64,000 nt of DNA, taken from Cladosporium sp. IMV 00045. Taxonomy: Eukaryota; Ascomycota; Dothideomycetes; Cladosporiales; Cladosporiaceae. The stretch covers positions 1 to 64,000 of the forward strand of contig MSJI02000257.1 of NCBI GenBank assembly GCA_001931905.2. The letters are read 5' to 3'. Below are positions 20,690 to 31,093 of the stretch, one piece after another. The notes under the pieces are model-generated. The model had not been told where the DNA came from. It worked only from the letters and a program-made list of their open reading frames with translations, and ran no database searches. Position numbers and translations under genes: made by a program. Positions within the stretch are counted from its first letter, which is position 1. The number at the start of each line of letters is the position of its first letter.

Positions 20690-21736
20690 ATGTTCCTCCC
20701 AACAATCGCATCCATGAGCCTCGGTCGCGCCTGGGTTCATCGACTCGAGGAAAAGATCAGGGAAGCGTCCACAGCTGGATTCCGCGGCATAGAGATTTTC
20801 TATGAGGATCTCGAATACTTCGCACGAAGCGTGGCAGGTATTGAAAGTAGCGACACAACGCCATCGCCAGCACAGCTCATCGAAGCCGCCGACCGCGTTC
20901 GAGAGCTGTGCTCCACCCAAGGTCTCGCCATCATTGGACTGCAGCCATTCCTGTTCTATGAGGGTCTTCTCGACCGCGATGAACATCGCGCCCGGATCGA
21001 GAAGCTCAAAGTCTGGTTTGAAATCGCGGACGCCCTGGACACGGATACGATTCAGATCCCCAGCAATTTCCTGCCTGCCGAACAGCTCAGTGGCGATATG
21101 AGCGTGATCGTCGCCGACATGGTGGAAGTCGCGGATCTGGGCTCGCGCCGCGCTCGACCGATCAGATTCGCTTTTGAGAATTTGTGCTGGGGCACGCACA
21201 TCGACACGTGGGAGCAGGCGTGGGAAGTCGTGCGGCGCGTCGATCGCGCGAACTTTGGCATTTGTCTGGATACCTTCAACATCGCAGGGAGAGTTTGGGC
21301 GGACCCCGCGAGTGCTGATGGGAAAGTGCCAGACGCGGATGCAAGGTTCGACGAGTCGCTGAAGCGGCTCGTGGAAACGGTCGATCTCACCAAGGTGTTT
21401 TACATACAACTCGTTGACGCAGAGAGACTCGACAAGCCGCTTGTTGAAGGGCACGAGTTTTACGCTGCGGCCCAGCCGGCTCGGATGTCGTGGTCGCGGA
21501 ATGCTAGGTGCTTCATGTATGAGAGTGACAGGGGCGCGTATCTTCCAGTGGAGAAGGTGGCGAGAGCGATTATTCATGGCTTAGGGTATACTGGGTACGT
21601 TTCGATGGAGTTATTCTCGAGGACAATGGCAGATCCGGACCCAAAGGTTCCTCATGAGCATGCGGTGCGGGGAATGAGGTCTTGGAACAGAGTGACAGAA
21701 GCATTGAAGTTGGATAAAGCAACTGAAAGGGCATAA
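20690..21736 (+). CDS. qutC: 3-dehydroshikimate dehydratase (QutC/qa-4 type)
   Basis: Intronless enzyme of 348 aa that converts 3-dehydroshikimate to protocatechuate, the last dedicated step of fungal quinate catabolism. It is a TIM-barrel sugar-phosphate isomerase-like protein. Motifs in order: FLPTIASMSLGRAW at the N terminus, AGFRGIEIFYEDLEYFA near 30, IIGLQPFLFYEGLLDR near 85, IQIPSNFLP near 125, ENLCWGTHIDTWEQAW near 165, FGICLDTFNI near 190 and YIQLVDAERL near 240 (metal-ligand Glu, Asp and Gln positions), then GYTGYVSMELFSR near the end. Length matches the fungal family (about 350-360 aa). The frame is open 28 codons upstream; I choose the Met at 20690 because the family begins there. 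It converges with the QutR gene, 21 bp between stops. Confidence 0.88.
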   Translation: MFLPTIASMSLGRAWVHRLEEKIREASTAGFRGIEIFYEDLEYFARSVAGIESSDTTPSPAQLIEAADRVRELCSTQGLAIIGLQPFLFYEGLLDRDEHRARIEKLKVWFEIADALDTDTIQIPSNFLPAEQLSGDMSVIVADMVEVADLGSRRARPIRFAFENLCWGTHIDTWEQAWEVVRRVDRANFGICLDTFNIAGRVWADPASADGKVPDADARFDESLKRLVETVDLTKVFYIQLVDAERLDKPLVEGHEFYAAAQPARMSWSRNARCFMYESDRGAYLPVEKVARAIIHGLGYTGYVSMELFSRTMADPDPKVPHEHAVRGMRSWNRVTEALKLDKATERA

Positions 21737-21757
21737 AGCTTCAAGGCCTCAAATAAA

Positions 21758-24169
21758 TTATGCATTCGAATACTCGTTGATAACGCTCCGTGTCATGATC
21801 TTTCGAGGAGGGACTTGCCCCACGAATAGCTCAAACTGGGCACAGCCTTGTTCAATCAGGATTTCGAGAGGCTCAACAACGACCCAGCCATGCTGTGCAG
21901 CTGCATAAGCTTGCTGCAAGAGAGTGGTCGTTTTTGTCATGTAAGACAGCTGGAACGCAATGATGTTAGTTCAGTGCCACTAGTGTTCAGAAGTGCTCGG
22001 ACTTACCTCAACGATAACTCCACCTGTAGCACTGCGGAACCATTGTTGGGGTAATTTGAAGTCAAGACCTGGGTCGATGCCTATCCGATGTGCGGGTGGA
22101 GTGCAAATGATGATAGAAGGTTGCTTCATATCAGCGGGCCATGGCTGGGTTAGACTCTCAAGTATGTGAAATCTGCTTGCTAGTTGCTGATTTGGGATGC
22201 TCGAGATTCCCGCTTCCTGGCACCGAATGAAATCCTCGAAGTGGCCTACAAGCTGCTGTGCTCTGCTCAAAGTCCTATTCCAGATCACGATGTTTTTAAT
22301 GCCCAGGCTCATGAGCGCGTAGACCGAAGCTCTCGCCATGCCTCCAGCTCCGACAACGAGAGACGTAGAAGCTGGCGTAACAGAATTTGCTGCAGATAAT
22401 TGTCGTCCGATGCAAGTCCGCAGAGCTATCCAGTCAGTGTTCTCGCCGTGCAGTCCGGTAATTTTGCCGGCTCTGTTGTTGACTCGGTTGATCTTCAAGC
22501 TACGTGATGGCCATTTACCGCTCTTCACAGTCTCTCTGATCGGCAGGATAGTGTTCACAGCTTGAATGGCTTTCGCCGATTCGCTGACCGAGTCCAGTAA
22601 ACTCATCACGTCCGATTTGAACGGTAGGCTTATACTCGCTCCACCGAATGTGTCGTCAAATAAAGCGCTGAGGTCTTCCAGAGAGGATGATTGCCGGGCG
22701 GAATAAGAATGTTGCAATCCATGGAACTTGAATGCAGCAGTGTGCATGGCAGGGGACATGCTATAGCTAACGCTCGCGCCAAAGACATGGAAGTGGAGCG
22801 GATAGAACGTGAAGTCGGAAAATCTCGCTTGATTGAGCTCGTGGGATGTTGGTAGAAGCCGGTCTTCTGGGCTACTCGCGGGTCCCGGCTGACTCACAGC
22901 AACAAACCCAGGGCTGTTGACTGCGGACGATTTTGCGTATCTATCAATGCAGATGGCGCTAACGGCGATGCTAGAAGCGGCATTTGCCAGTATTTGGAAG
23001 GATGCACAGTCTCTGTCCTCGGATGGACTGCTAGATTGATGTACGAAACGTACCTGGTGACACCCTAAAGCGGCAGCTCTGCGGCACTGTTCAAACAAGA
23101 AGGGATCGTTCCAGGAAAAGTCGTCGGAGGGGGAGAAGGTACGGTTTGCCACAATCTTAGTGCATTTGTGACTGGCTGCTACTATGGTCGCGATTTCCTG
23201 ATCCGAGCACTGTAAATCGATTGTTGCATATTCAGGTAAAAGTCGTAGACCATGACGACAAAGTTCGAGATACCGTTTTGGTTGCGCCAGAGCTGAGTCA
23301 GGTTCGAATTGGACGTGGTAGATGATAGGCTGTGGATGATGCCGTCTGAGCAACTGAAAAGCTACATTGGTAAGCTCTGTTTGGTCAACCTTGGAGTCCG
23401 TTTCCGCTGAAGGTGGCAGTGATATTTCCAGCGCATCACTAGAAAAGTCTGAGTCGGCCAGAGATGAGGAGCCTCGCACGATGTCCGGAACATGCAGAGT
23501 CGTGAAAGACGGAAACTCGCGTGACAAGAATGCATTCAACCCAGGAAGCAGAGTATTCCCGCTTGAGAGGTATCCCAGCAAATTGAAAAAGCGAGTTACG
23601 TCTTGCGTGACATTGCGAAGTCGCTTGGTCCGGTGGCCTTGTGATTGTTCAGGCCGCAAAGCATTGAAGACCATGTCCGACACAGACTCAGAGCCTTCTT
23701 CTTCGCGTAGATTGTAGAACTCGAGGTCGGACACTCGACGACAAAGCATTTGGCTGGCGTTGATAATGTCCATTGATTGGTCAGAATCGGCAAGATTCAA
23801 GCGGTTTCGCACTGTGTTCAAGTCGCAATTGACCATGACAACTGGAGCGCCTGGGCTACATTCATCGAGTAGCGATGGCGTAGCTGGATCGACGGAGTCC
23901 GATCCGCATACCAGGACATGTTCACTCTTGTAGCGGAGGAGAGTATCTTGAAAGAAGCGGGCTGCCACTTGGCGGTAGCGTTGTTCACCCCACGCTCGTA
24001 GATATGCCGCGCGAGACGAAGCATGCTCTTGAACAAAAAGAGCATCTATCTCGACGACTTCGAATCCAGTGAGTTGTGCGGTGATGACCGCAAAGGACGA
24101 CAGGCCGCTGCCTCTCTGGCCCACGAGGATTATGGAGGTTCGCGATGGGGACGGCTGCTGAGCAACCAT
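21758..24169 (-). CDS. qutR: quinate pathway repressor (QutR/qa-1S), AROM-derived
   Basis: Predicted 784-aa protein homologous to the C-terminal three domains of the pentafunctional AROM enzyme, the architecture of the QutR/QA-1S repressor that blocks the quinate activator when no inducer is present. Exons 22007-24169 and 21758-21949 join in phase 0 across a 57-bp intron (GTAAGT, CCAG), rebuilding GGVIVELSYMTKT. Residues 1-180 are shikimate-kinase-like, but the P-loop reads GQRGSGLSSF, with Leu in place of the essential Lys. Residues 190-430 are type I dehydroquinase-like. Residues 460-784 are shikimate-dehydrogenase-like (FHVFGASVSYSMSPAMH, FGGASISLPFK, GENTDW, VVGAGGMARASVYAL). The lost kinase Lys supports a sensor/repressor role over catalysis. 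It is shorter than Aspergillus QutR (about 930 aa). Confidence 0.88.
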
Positions 24170-24853
24170 GGCGACATCGAACGATGTGACCGGTGAAGTA
24201 TCGCCGAGTCGATATCATGACATTTGGGTGTCCCATCCTGTCCGAGAATCCCAATGCTGAAAATCAACGGGACGATAAAAACATCTGAGTGTGGTAGCGC
24301 GCTGTGTATAGCGGCGGATAATGACTACCTTACTGTGCTGTAATATACGCCCAATGGTACAGATGATCGTCCGGGAAAGACCAAATCCGATACCAAACGC
24401 GGCAACGACTGCAATGGACTGATATTCCAGAGTCTATACTTCAAAATCATTCATTCTAAGGCATCAGGGCATTTCTTGTAAGTTTTCTCACAATTGCTTT
24501 GTGGGTACGCTACCGCTCCAAAGGGCAACCAGAGTCCAACCGTTCGCTATTTGTAAAGATGACGTTGACAGCCAAAGGAACTACATCATAGGTTCGTTGC
24601 GGCTCTGCTTTCTGATGGAGCGATGGACGATTTTCTGCTCGTTCTGGTAAACACACGGCTTCCTTTGGGATCAGCACAGGGACCTTAACTCTGAGATAGG
24701 TCCCGATTAATCGGATCGGGCGGAGGATCTACAACGGCGCGCGTGAATCTCTATGTGCCACTGGTCCGAGAATGTCCATATATGTAGAATAGCATGTCTT
24801 GAATGTAATTCAAGATATTCACCTATATTTTGTGTGCAATACTGACAGCAGAC
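24170..24853. promoter_or_regulatory. divergent promoter region, qutR / GMC oxidoreductase relic
   Basis: A 684-bp spacer between divergent 5' ends. It holds the perfect palindrome at 24703-24714, described separately. No coding potential. Confidence 0.5.
24703..24714. promoter_or_regulatory. perfect 12-bp palindrome CCGATTAATCGG
   Basis: Everted CCG/CGG triplets with 6-bp spacing, immediately followed by another CGG (ATCGGGCGG). This fits the half-site language of Zn2Cys6 regulators and lies between qutR and the GMC gene, within a cluster that encodes such a regulator. Binding is inferred only from sequence. Confidence 0.35.
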
Positions 24854-26943
24854 ATGCGCTCGTCCTCGTTCTGCGCAGCCGCTCTTGCGGTTTTCTCATA
24901 GACTTCTGCGCTCTCATGGCAGCAGCTGGAGGGATCTCCACCCTATGGAACTTTCTTTGGTCTCCCCGGTCAGAATGCAACGTATGATTACGTTGTGGTC
25001 GGCGGAGGTACAGCTGGGTTAGTTGTCGCTACGCGTTTGGCTGAGAATACATCACTTTCGATTGCCGTGATTGAGCCCGGTACTTTCTCCGAAATCAGCA
25101 ACGGTAACAACAGTCAAGTCCCGGCGTACTCTTACGCGAGTATCAGCGAAGATAGCGAAGATCTCAATCCATGGATCGATTGGGAGTTGAACACTGTTCC
25201 ACAGCCTGTGAGTCTCCCGAAAGCGATGTCACTACCAGCCGTATTCCAACGAAAATAATCAGAAATGCTAATGCATTGCAGCAACTAGAGGGCAAACCCA
25301 TTCATTATGCCCAAGGCAAGGCCACTGGCGGCAGCAGTATTCGCAACCAGATGATCTATCAGAGAGGATCCCGAGGCAGCTACGACCGTTGGGCTGCAGA
25401 AGTTGGCGACGATGATTTCAAATGGGACAACATAAAGAACTTTTTCGACAAGACCGTTAACGTAACGCCTTACAATAATCCTTTTAGGGCCGAAAACGCG
25501 TCTGTTGCCGAATATGTCGTACCTCAAAGCGCTCATGAATCTGGCCCACTGCAAGTCTCGTGGCCGAACTTCGCGATGCCCTTTTCATCTTGAGGTCTGC
25601 AAAGTCTTTTCGCTGGCGGAATGCAGCGCTTGACGGGTTTCTTTAGCGACGGTGAACTCCATGGCGCGGCGTATAACGTATGTTGTTTCCTGATTCGCCA
25701 TGTAATCAATACTGACGGTCTCGAAGCCTTTCACGATCGACCCAAAATACCAGACACGATCGTCTTCCGAAACCAGCTATCTTCAGCATGCCCTGGCATC
25801 CAACCCTCAGCTTACGATTTTTCCAAACACCCAAGGCATGCAGGTTTTGTTCGACGGTAACAAGACTGCCACCGGCGTAAAAGCTGAAAGTGCTGGCCGT
25901 ACATGGACATTGACTGCAAGGAAAGAAGTCATAGTCTCCGCGGGAGTAATGCACTCACCGCAGCTGCTGATGGTCTCTGGCGTTGGACCTCGCAAGACAC
26001 TCGAGCAGCACAACATCTCCATGGTTGCTGACCGCCCCGGCGTTGGCCAGAATATGCATGACTCTTGCAATGTTGGCGGGGTCTCTTTCCCACTCGACGT
26101 TATCAGCACGGCGATCAGGCAGCGTGATGCAGGGTACGAGGCTCAGGCCGAGACTTTGATCCGATCGAACGGCTCTGGTATCTTGACCAACACTGGAGGA
26201 GATGTTTTGTCATTTGAGAAGCTGCCTGAGCCATACCGCTCCGGGCTCAGCAACGACACACTGGACCGTTTGGCCGACTGGCCAAAAGACTGGCCGGAGG
26301 TGGAATTCGTTCTTTCAAGCTCCGGTGAAACCTTAGAAGGTGCCTCGGCGACGGGAGAAACTACGTATCTATCGGCGTTCTTCTCGTCGGCGCGCTGTCT
26401 CGAGGCAATCTCACGATTCGATCAAACTCCATGCATGAGAAGCCTGTCATCTCCACCAACTGGCTACTGGATGAGGCTGACCAGCAAGTTGCTGTACAAA
26501 GCTACAAGCGCGCCCGCGAGTTCTGGACCAATGTCAATATCACAACCGGTCCCGAATCAGCGCCTGGTGCCAATGTTACCAGCGATGCCGATCTGCTCGA
26601 TTATATCCGGGGGGCTGTTTCTGAGATTCACCACGCCACTTCCACTTGTAAGTCTATGAGCAGACTGCCGTGGAGAGCACGAATCGCTGACCGTCGAACA
26701 GGTATGATGGGCAGGCAAAATGAGGCCATGGCTGTCGTAGACTCGAAAGGAAGGGTGTTTGGTGTGAACGGTCTTAGAGTCATCGATTCGTCTTCCTTCC
26801 GATTCACGCCTCCTGGTCACACTCAGGCCGCAACTTGTAAGTCGTCAGAAGTCCTCCGAGAAGAATGATCGGCTAACTTTGAATCAGATGCGCATGCCGA
26901 GAAGCTTGTCAAAGATATTCAGCAGGCTTCACTTAGCTCTTAG
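24854..26943 (+). pseudogene. GMC oxidoreductase, disabled by two stops and a frameshift
   Basis: Remnant of a secreted glucose-methanol-choline flavoprotein oxidoreductase. The frame can be followed through five exons, with introns at 25208-25281, 25678-25726, 26648-26701 and 26837-26887. Family features remain: a signal-peptide-like start (MRSSSFCAAALAVFS), the FAD motif DYVVVGGGTAGLVVATRL, ATGGSSIRNQM, the GMC signature 2 region VSAGVMHSPQLLMVSGVGP, and the C-terminal PPGHTQAA with the active-site His. Three lesions are seen: an in-frame TAG at codon 16 (24899-24901), TGA at 25591-25593, and a net one-base deletion near 26378-26384, where the frame shifts from LSAFF to VGALSRGN. No plausible intron removes any of them. 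Substrate is unknown; the position inside the quinate cluster hints at past aromatic or polyol oxidation. Confidence 0.8.
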
Positions 26944-27500
26944 ATACTTGACTTGCATTCAAGATGCTGTAATGATAACATGCCAGTAAAGAATTGATCC
27001 CATCCTGATGCTCTACTGCCGACAAGCATGGAGCTTGTGCTATCGTCTAGCCATCGACTCATCAAAGCTTATACTGTAGTCGATGTTTCCTGTGTTCTAT
27101 TGGCAAGATATGGGACTGTGTTTCGCAGGTCGACTGGGCTATGGATCGGCATCTGGATCGCAGTCCTCGTCAGGGGCATGAATGCGTGGACCGACTCTGG
27201 TGTGAAGACAGCCTGCAAAGCTTAATTCACTAAATGCTGTGTTGTAAGTTCAGGCCGGAGGGTGGACTTGAGTCTTCTCAGTCGCCGTTGTTCGCCTGTG
27301 TCCGGCGTTCGAGCTCGTCTTTGTCCACTCTGTGTATTGTTGGCATGTTTTCGATCCTGAGGCACTGTGCTGTACTCTACGCCGGTGTGGCACCAACCGT
27401 TCACGCCGGCTGAGAACACAGCCGGGTGGAAAAATTGCGTCCGGTGGCCAACCGCTCCGACCATCTGCAGTCTTCACGACTAGGGCAATGATGTCTCACT
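26944..27500. other. 560-bp intergenic region upstream of the Zn2Cys6 gene
   Basis: Promoter region of the regulator gene. Several CGG/CCG triplets lie at 27421-27465 (for example in GCCGGGTGG and GTCCGGTGG), but none has the exact N11 spacing. No gene is supported. Confidence 0.45.
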
Positions 27501-29681
27501 ATGCCCGCAAACCATGAAAGGCCGCGGAAGCGACAAAGAGTGACACAAGCATGTCACCGCTGTCGCTCGAAAAAGTTCCGCTGTGACGCTCAAGGCCCTC
27601 CGTGTGGCGCCTGCGAAACGGCGCAAGCCGCCTGCTCGTACGACGATGCCAACGTCGTTCGCCGGCGAGGTTTGAAACCTGGCTATGTGAAGGTCCTCGA
27701 GTCTCTCTGGGGCAGCGCTCTTCAATCTATTCCTGGAAGTGAGGATACAGCTACCCGCCTGCTCGCACGCCTTGCTAGCTCCACGGATCAAGACTCCAAC
27801 AATCACGAATCATCACCATTGGAGATTTGGCGCAAAAGCACTCTTCCAGCCACGATCGACTCGATACTGGATGGTGGGTATTTGTCTTGCTCCGAGGATC
27901 CCAGCCTCCAGCGTGATGACGATGCGTCTTTACCAACGACTGAGCATACTTGGAGCTTGTCGCAGCCTCTTCTTATAAATCCAGGTTCAATAGGGCCGGT
28001 CGATAGCCATGGGACTTCGGTGCAATCTTCGTCCGCTGGTCACCCAGTGACCTCTAGCCGCCCGGGCTGTGCGAACTCAAGTCTACCAGATCTCCCTGCG
28101 GATTGGCAACATCTTGTGCAAGTGTACTTGTGCACTGAACATTGCTGTCTGCCTTTGTTTGAGAAATCATCCATCTACCGCTGGGCGTACAGTTATCAGG
28201 AGTCTGGATCATTCAAGATCGTAGATCTGGATTGTGATTGTCGCGGACATTTCGCTAGCCTTTGGGCAGTATTCGCCTTGGCGGAGATGCATAGCAAAGG
28301 CATCACATCAACCAGGATAAGCGAGCTAGAACAGACAGGCCGGTCTTTAATCTTGACTGCAGAAACCATAGGGCCCGGCTGGACATACTCTCTCGCGTAT
28401 CTTCTTTGGGCTCTTCTGCACACGGGGCGTCATGCGCTAGTGCTTGCGAGAATGATGCTCGCACAAGCGATCATATTGGCCGACCCACGAATCAACACAA
28501 TCTCTTCCGCAGATAATGAACAGTATTTGTTGATGCGCAACGGATGCTTTGTGGTTGATGCTATTCTTGCATTTGCTACAGGAAGTGAAGAAGTTTCACC
28601 AGGTCAAACTGCTGTCTCGTTTGATACGGGAAACGTCGGCGAATGGGATCCTTTCGTGAACATTCTCGACCAAGGGGAAACGACTCAAGATTCATCAGCG
28701 GCAACGCAGGCGCCGGCTAGTCGCACTGGAAGCACTTATCTTCACATGATAAGACTCGTCGCTATCCTTCGCAACTCTCTTCGACGAGGTACAGATCTCA
28801 ACTCTGCAGCTCGAGAGCTCGAGGATTGGAAAGCGAGATTGCCAATAAATCTCCTTCAAGTGATAACACAACGTGCTACACCCCAGAAGGCTGTACCGTC
28901 GCAATTGAACCTGCGATTGTGGTATTGCGCTGTTTCTTGCACAATTGAAGACCTCCAGCGCAGAACAACTTCGTCAACAGATCCCTCAGGAGACCAGGAT
29001 AGGCCCGAGATGAGCATCGTAGATATCATTGATTCTATGGTACGGTGCCATAGTCTTCGTATATTGCCAGCCACAACAAGTGTTGTCATGAACCGTAAGT
29101 CAGTCGATTCACTATTGCATTCCAATACATCGGCAGTGCAAGGAATGCGACGAATCCACCGAGAGTTTTCAAGACACTGGGGATACAAGCTTGCGCCGTT
29201 CAATACAGACAGCTCACCTCTGACGGCAAATCCCGATGCGGCAAGAGAAGTTATGAATGGGTCGCAAGCTACATTACATCCAACATCAAGCGACACCGTC
29301 ACTTCTGTGTTCCTCAATGACAGCATCCTTGCCACAGGGCATGAAGGTGCGCCAGCGACGGCCTTGACGCAAGATATGTCAGACACTACATGGGTCTCGC
29401 AACAACAGCTCATCGGCCTCCCACGGACAGCTAGTCCTCAAGCGTTGACTTTCGTCCCTGTTACCACTACCCAGCAAGCAGTGGACTCTAGTACGGCGTC
29501 TGCTCTGGAGAACCCACATTCGCATGATCTTTTGGACTACTTAAACATATTTGAAGGCGACAACAGGTGTGTATTTTCCATCTTTGATATAAGTAAGCGT
29601 AGCGTTATTTGGGTTACTAATGTTACGAAAAGGGATGATAGGGATTACATGGAGCCTCTTGGCTTCATCCCGCACCAGTGA
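27501..29681 (+). CDS. Zn2Cys6 transcription factor, candidate quinate activator
   Basis: Nuclear binuclear-zinc-cluster regulator of about 726 aa. The Cys6 motif sits at residues 18-46 (CHRCRSKKFRC, then CGAC and a final C; spacing CX2CX6CX6CX2CX6C), preceded by the basic RPRKRQRV. The linker RRRGLKPGYVKVLESLWG resembles the GYxxxLE linker of QutA/QA-1F and related activators. The middle part (residues 190-350) has the fungal-specific TF domain look: LVQVYLCTEHCCLPLFEKSS and ALLHTGRHALVLARMML. The last 40 codons, after GDNR, may be an unspliced intron, since a GTGTGT donor starts near 29567; the true C terminus may differ. Its place between the repressor and the dehydrogenases suggests a QutA-like role, but the family is large and the assignment is positional. 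Confidence 0.85.
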   Translation: MPANHERPRKRQRVTQACHRCRSKKFRCDAQGPPCGACETAQAACSYDDANVVRRRGLKPGYVKVLESLWGSALQSIPGSEDTATRLLARLASSTDQDSNNHESSPLEIWRKSTLPATIDSILDGGYLSCSEDPSLQRDDDASLPTTEHTWSLSQPLLINPGSIGPVDSHGTSVQSSSAGHPVTSSRPGCANSSLPDLPADWQHLVQVYLCTEHCCLPLFEKSSIYRWAYSYQESGSFKIVDLDCDCRGHFASLWAVFALAEMHSKGITSTRISELEQTGRSLILTAETIGPGWTYSLAYLLWALLHTGRHALVLARMMLAQAIILADPRINTISSADNEQYLLMRNGCFVVDAILAFATGSEEVSPGQTAVSFDTGNVGEWDPFVNILDQGETTQDSSAATQAPASRTGSTYLHMIRLVAILRNSLRRGTDLNSAARELEDWKARLPINLLQVITQRATPQKAVPSQLNLRLWYCAVSCTIEDLQRRTTSSTDPSGDQDRPEMSIVDIIDSMVRCHSLRILPATTSVVMNRKSVDSLLHSNTSAVQGMRRIHREFSRHWGYKLAPFNTDSSPLTANPDAAREVMNGSQATLHPTSSDTVTSVFLNDSILATGHEGAPATALTQDMSDTTWVSQQQLIGLPRTASPQALTFVPVTTTQQAVDSSTASALENPHSHDLLDYLNIFEGDNRCVFSIFDISKRSVIWVTNVTKRDDRDYMEPLGFIPHQ

Positions 29682-29881
29682 CTTGATATCTGTATCAAGT
29701 ACCCAACAAATCTGAGCTGTTAACGTCCGAGTCTCCGCGTTCCAGATGTTTTGTTCAAAAAACGGCAACGCATTTCGTGGATGCTATGGCTCGCTTCTCA
29801 TTCTAGCCTTTCAAGTTGAACGCTGCTGCCCATGGCAAGGATTACTGTGGACTTCCTGCTATGGTACAGAGATTCAATATC

Positions 29882-30760
29882 TTACAAAAGGTCGCATCCA
29901 ATTGCATCTCTCATGAGTGCCTTTGGGGGATCCAATCCTGTCCACTTGTGATATTGAACGTAGCCCTGCTCCAGCAAGACCTCGAGACCATTTGCAATCT
30001 TCCATTTCGGGGCATCTGCAGCCACCCATAGCAGTGGCGTGACTCTTGGCTTATATGACATGTCGATGCAGAGACCTCCACCACTATGCCATTCAACACC
30101 GTCAAAGTCGGAGTCACAAACCGCGTCTGCTGGTATTGTTCCGATTACTATGTCCGCAGGGTGCTTGTTCATTTCTGCCAAGGCGTCGATTACTTCCACG
30201 CGGAAATGGTCCTGGAAGTTGCGCACAATTGCTTCCGCTTTTGAACGGGTGCGATTGCTGATGACGATCTTCTCAATGCCAGCCATGTGGAGTGCGTAGA
30301 CAGCGGCTCTGGCGGCACCGCCTGCTCCAATTACCCATCCCACTGTTGGAGGCCCCTTGGAAGTGAATGGGTATTTTGCATGGATGCAGCTGAGTATGCC
30401 AGCCCAGTCGGTGTTGTCGCCTTCAATAATACGTTGGCCGCTTTCGTCATATCGGACGAGCAGTGTGTTGACAGCCGCCATCAACTTTGCCTCTTCAGTC
30501 ACGGAGTCACAATACCTCGATATCTCAAGTTTGTAAGGCATAGTGACACTGGCTCCGCCAAAATTTGCATGAGCAATGCGAGGAACACACTCCTCGACCG
30601 AGTCGACTTCGGTGATCTTGTAGCTGCACTCCAGACCATGATGTCGGAAACCGGTGTTGTGTATTGTTGGTGACATGCTGAATGAGATCCCGCGACCAAA
30701 GATGTGGAATTGTTTCGCCGACCCACTGTCCGAAGGAGGTAAGGATCCTTGTGAAGCCAT
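29882..30760 (-). CDS. shikimate/quinate 5-dehydrogenase-like enzyme
   Basis: Intronless NAD(P)-dependent dehydrogenase of 292 aa from the Met of MASQGSL (an in-frame Met 11 codons earlier is possible). Substrate-domain motifs: FHIFGRGISFSMSPTIHN and GGASVTMPYKLEIS with the catalytic Lys; EGDNTDWAGIL with the catalytic Asp. The nucleotide domain has VIGAGGAARAAVYAL and ISNRTRSKAEAI. It ends in EVLLEQGYVQYHKWTG, like the C-terminal arm of AROM. It resembles the AROM/QutR shikimate-dehydrogenase domain more than the neighbouring QutB-type enzyme, so it may favour shikimate. Both catalytic residues are intact. It is divergent from QutB across a 333-bp promoter. Confidence 0.87.
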   Translation of the reverse strand: MASQGSLPPSDSGSAKQFHIFGRGISFSMSPTIHNTGFRHHGLECSYKITEVDSVEECVPRIAHANFGGASVTMPYKLEISRYCDSVTEEAKLMAAVNTLLVRYDESGQRIIEGDNTDWAGILSCIHAKYPFTSKGPPTVGWVIGAGGAARAAVYALHMAGIEKIVISNRTRSKAEAIVRNFQDHFRVEVIDALAEMNKHPADIVIGTIPADAVCDSDFDGVEWHSGGGLCIDMSYKPRVTPLLWVAADAPKWKIANGLEVLLEQGYVQYHKWTGLDPPKALMRDAIGCDLL

Positions 30761-30976
30761 CGTGGGATGAGTTAGGGTTTGGACACCACGCAAGAGGGCT
30801 TTGTTGTCAAGCGAGCCACCAAACTACGACTTTGAACCCTCAGACAACTGCATCATTTATGCGAGAAATAAAGCACCAGTGCTTTCCATGACCACTGGAC
30901 GCCTTGCAGATTCTGCAAGAAACCGCTCGTTGCCGAGTTTCAGATTTCATTAATCGAACTGAGAACTTTGCCGGGT

Positions 30977-30993
30977 CGGAAAGACCTTTTCCG
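30977..30993. promoter_or_regulatory. CGG-N11-CCG palindrome in the divergent dehydrogenase promoter
   Basis: The 17-bp CGGAAAGACCTTTTCCG has 6-bp perfect arms (CGGAAA/TTTCCG) and the exact Gal4-type spacing of 11. It lies 217 bp upstream of the minus-strand dehydrogenase start and 101 bp upstream of the QutB start, so one site could control both. Binding by the Zn2Cys6 protein encoded next door is inference. Confidence 0.5.
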
Positions 30994-31093
30994 GCTGCTC
31001 GTGTGCTACGAGATTCAACACATGTGCACCAGGCCTGAACACCATCATGTAGCAGTACCGGCTTGATTACTTCGTAAACATATCACCTACTTC

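Noticed and set aside
24880..24910. The TAG in the GMC gene being hidden in an intron
   Set aside because: An acceptor could end at TCATAG, but no upstream exon with donor and signal-peptide continuity is visible, while the sequence on both sides of the stop reads as one signal peptide.
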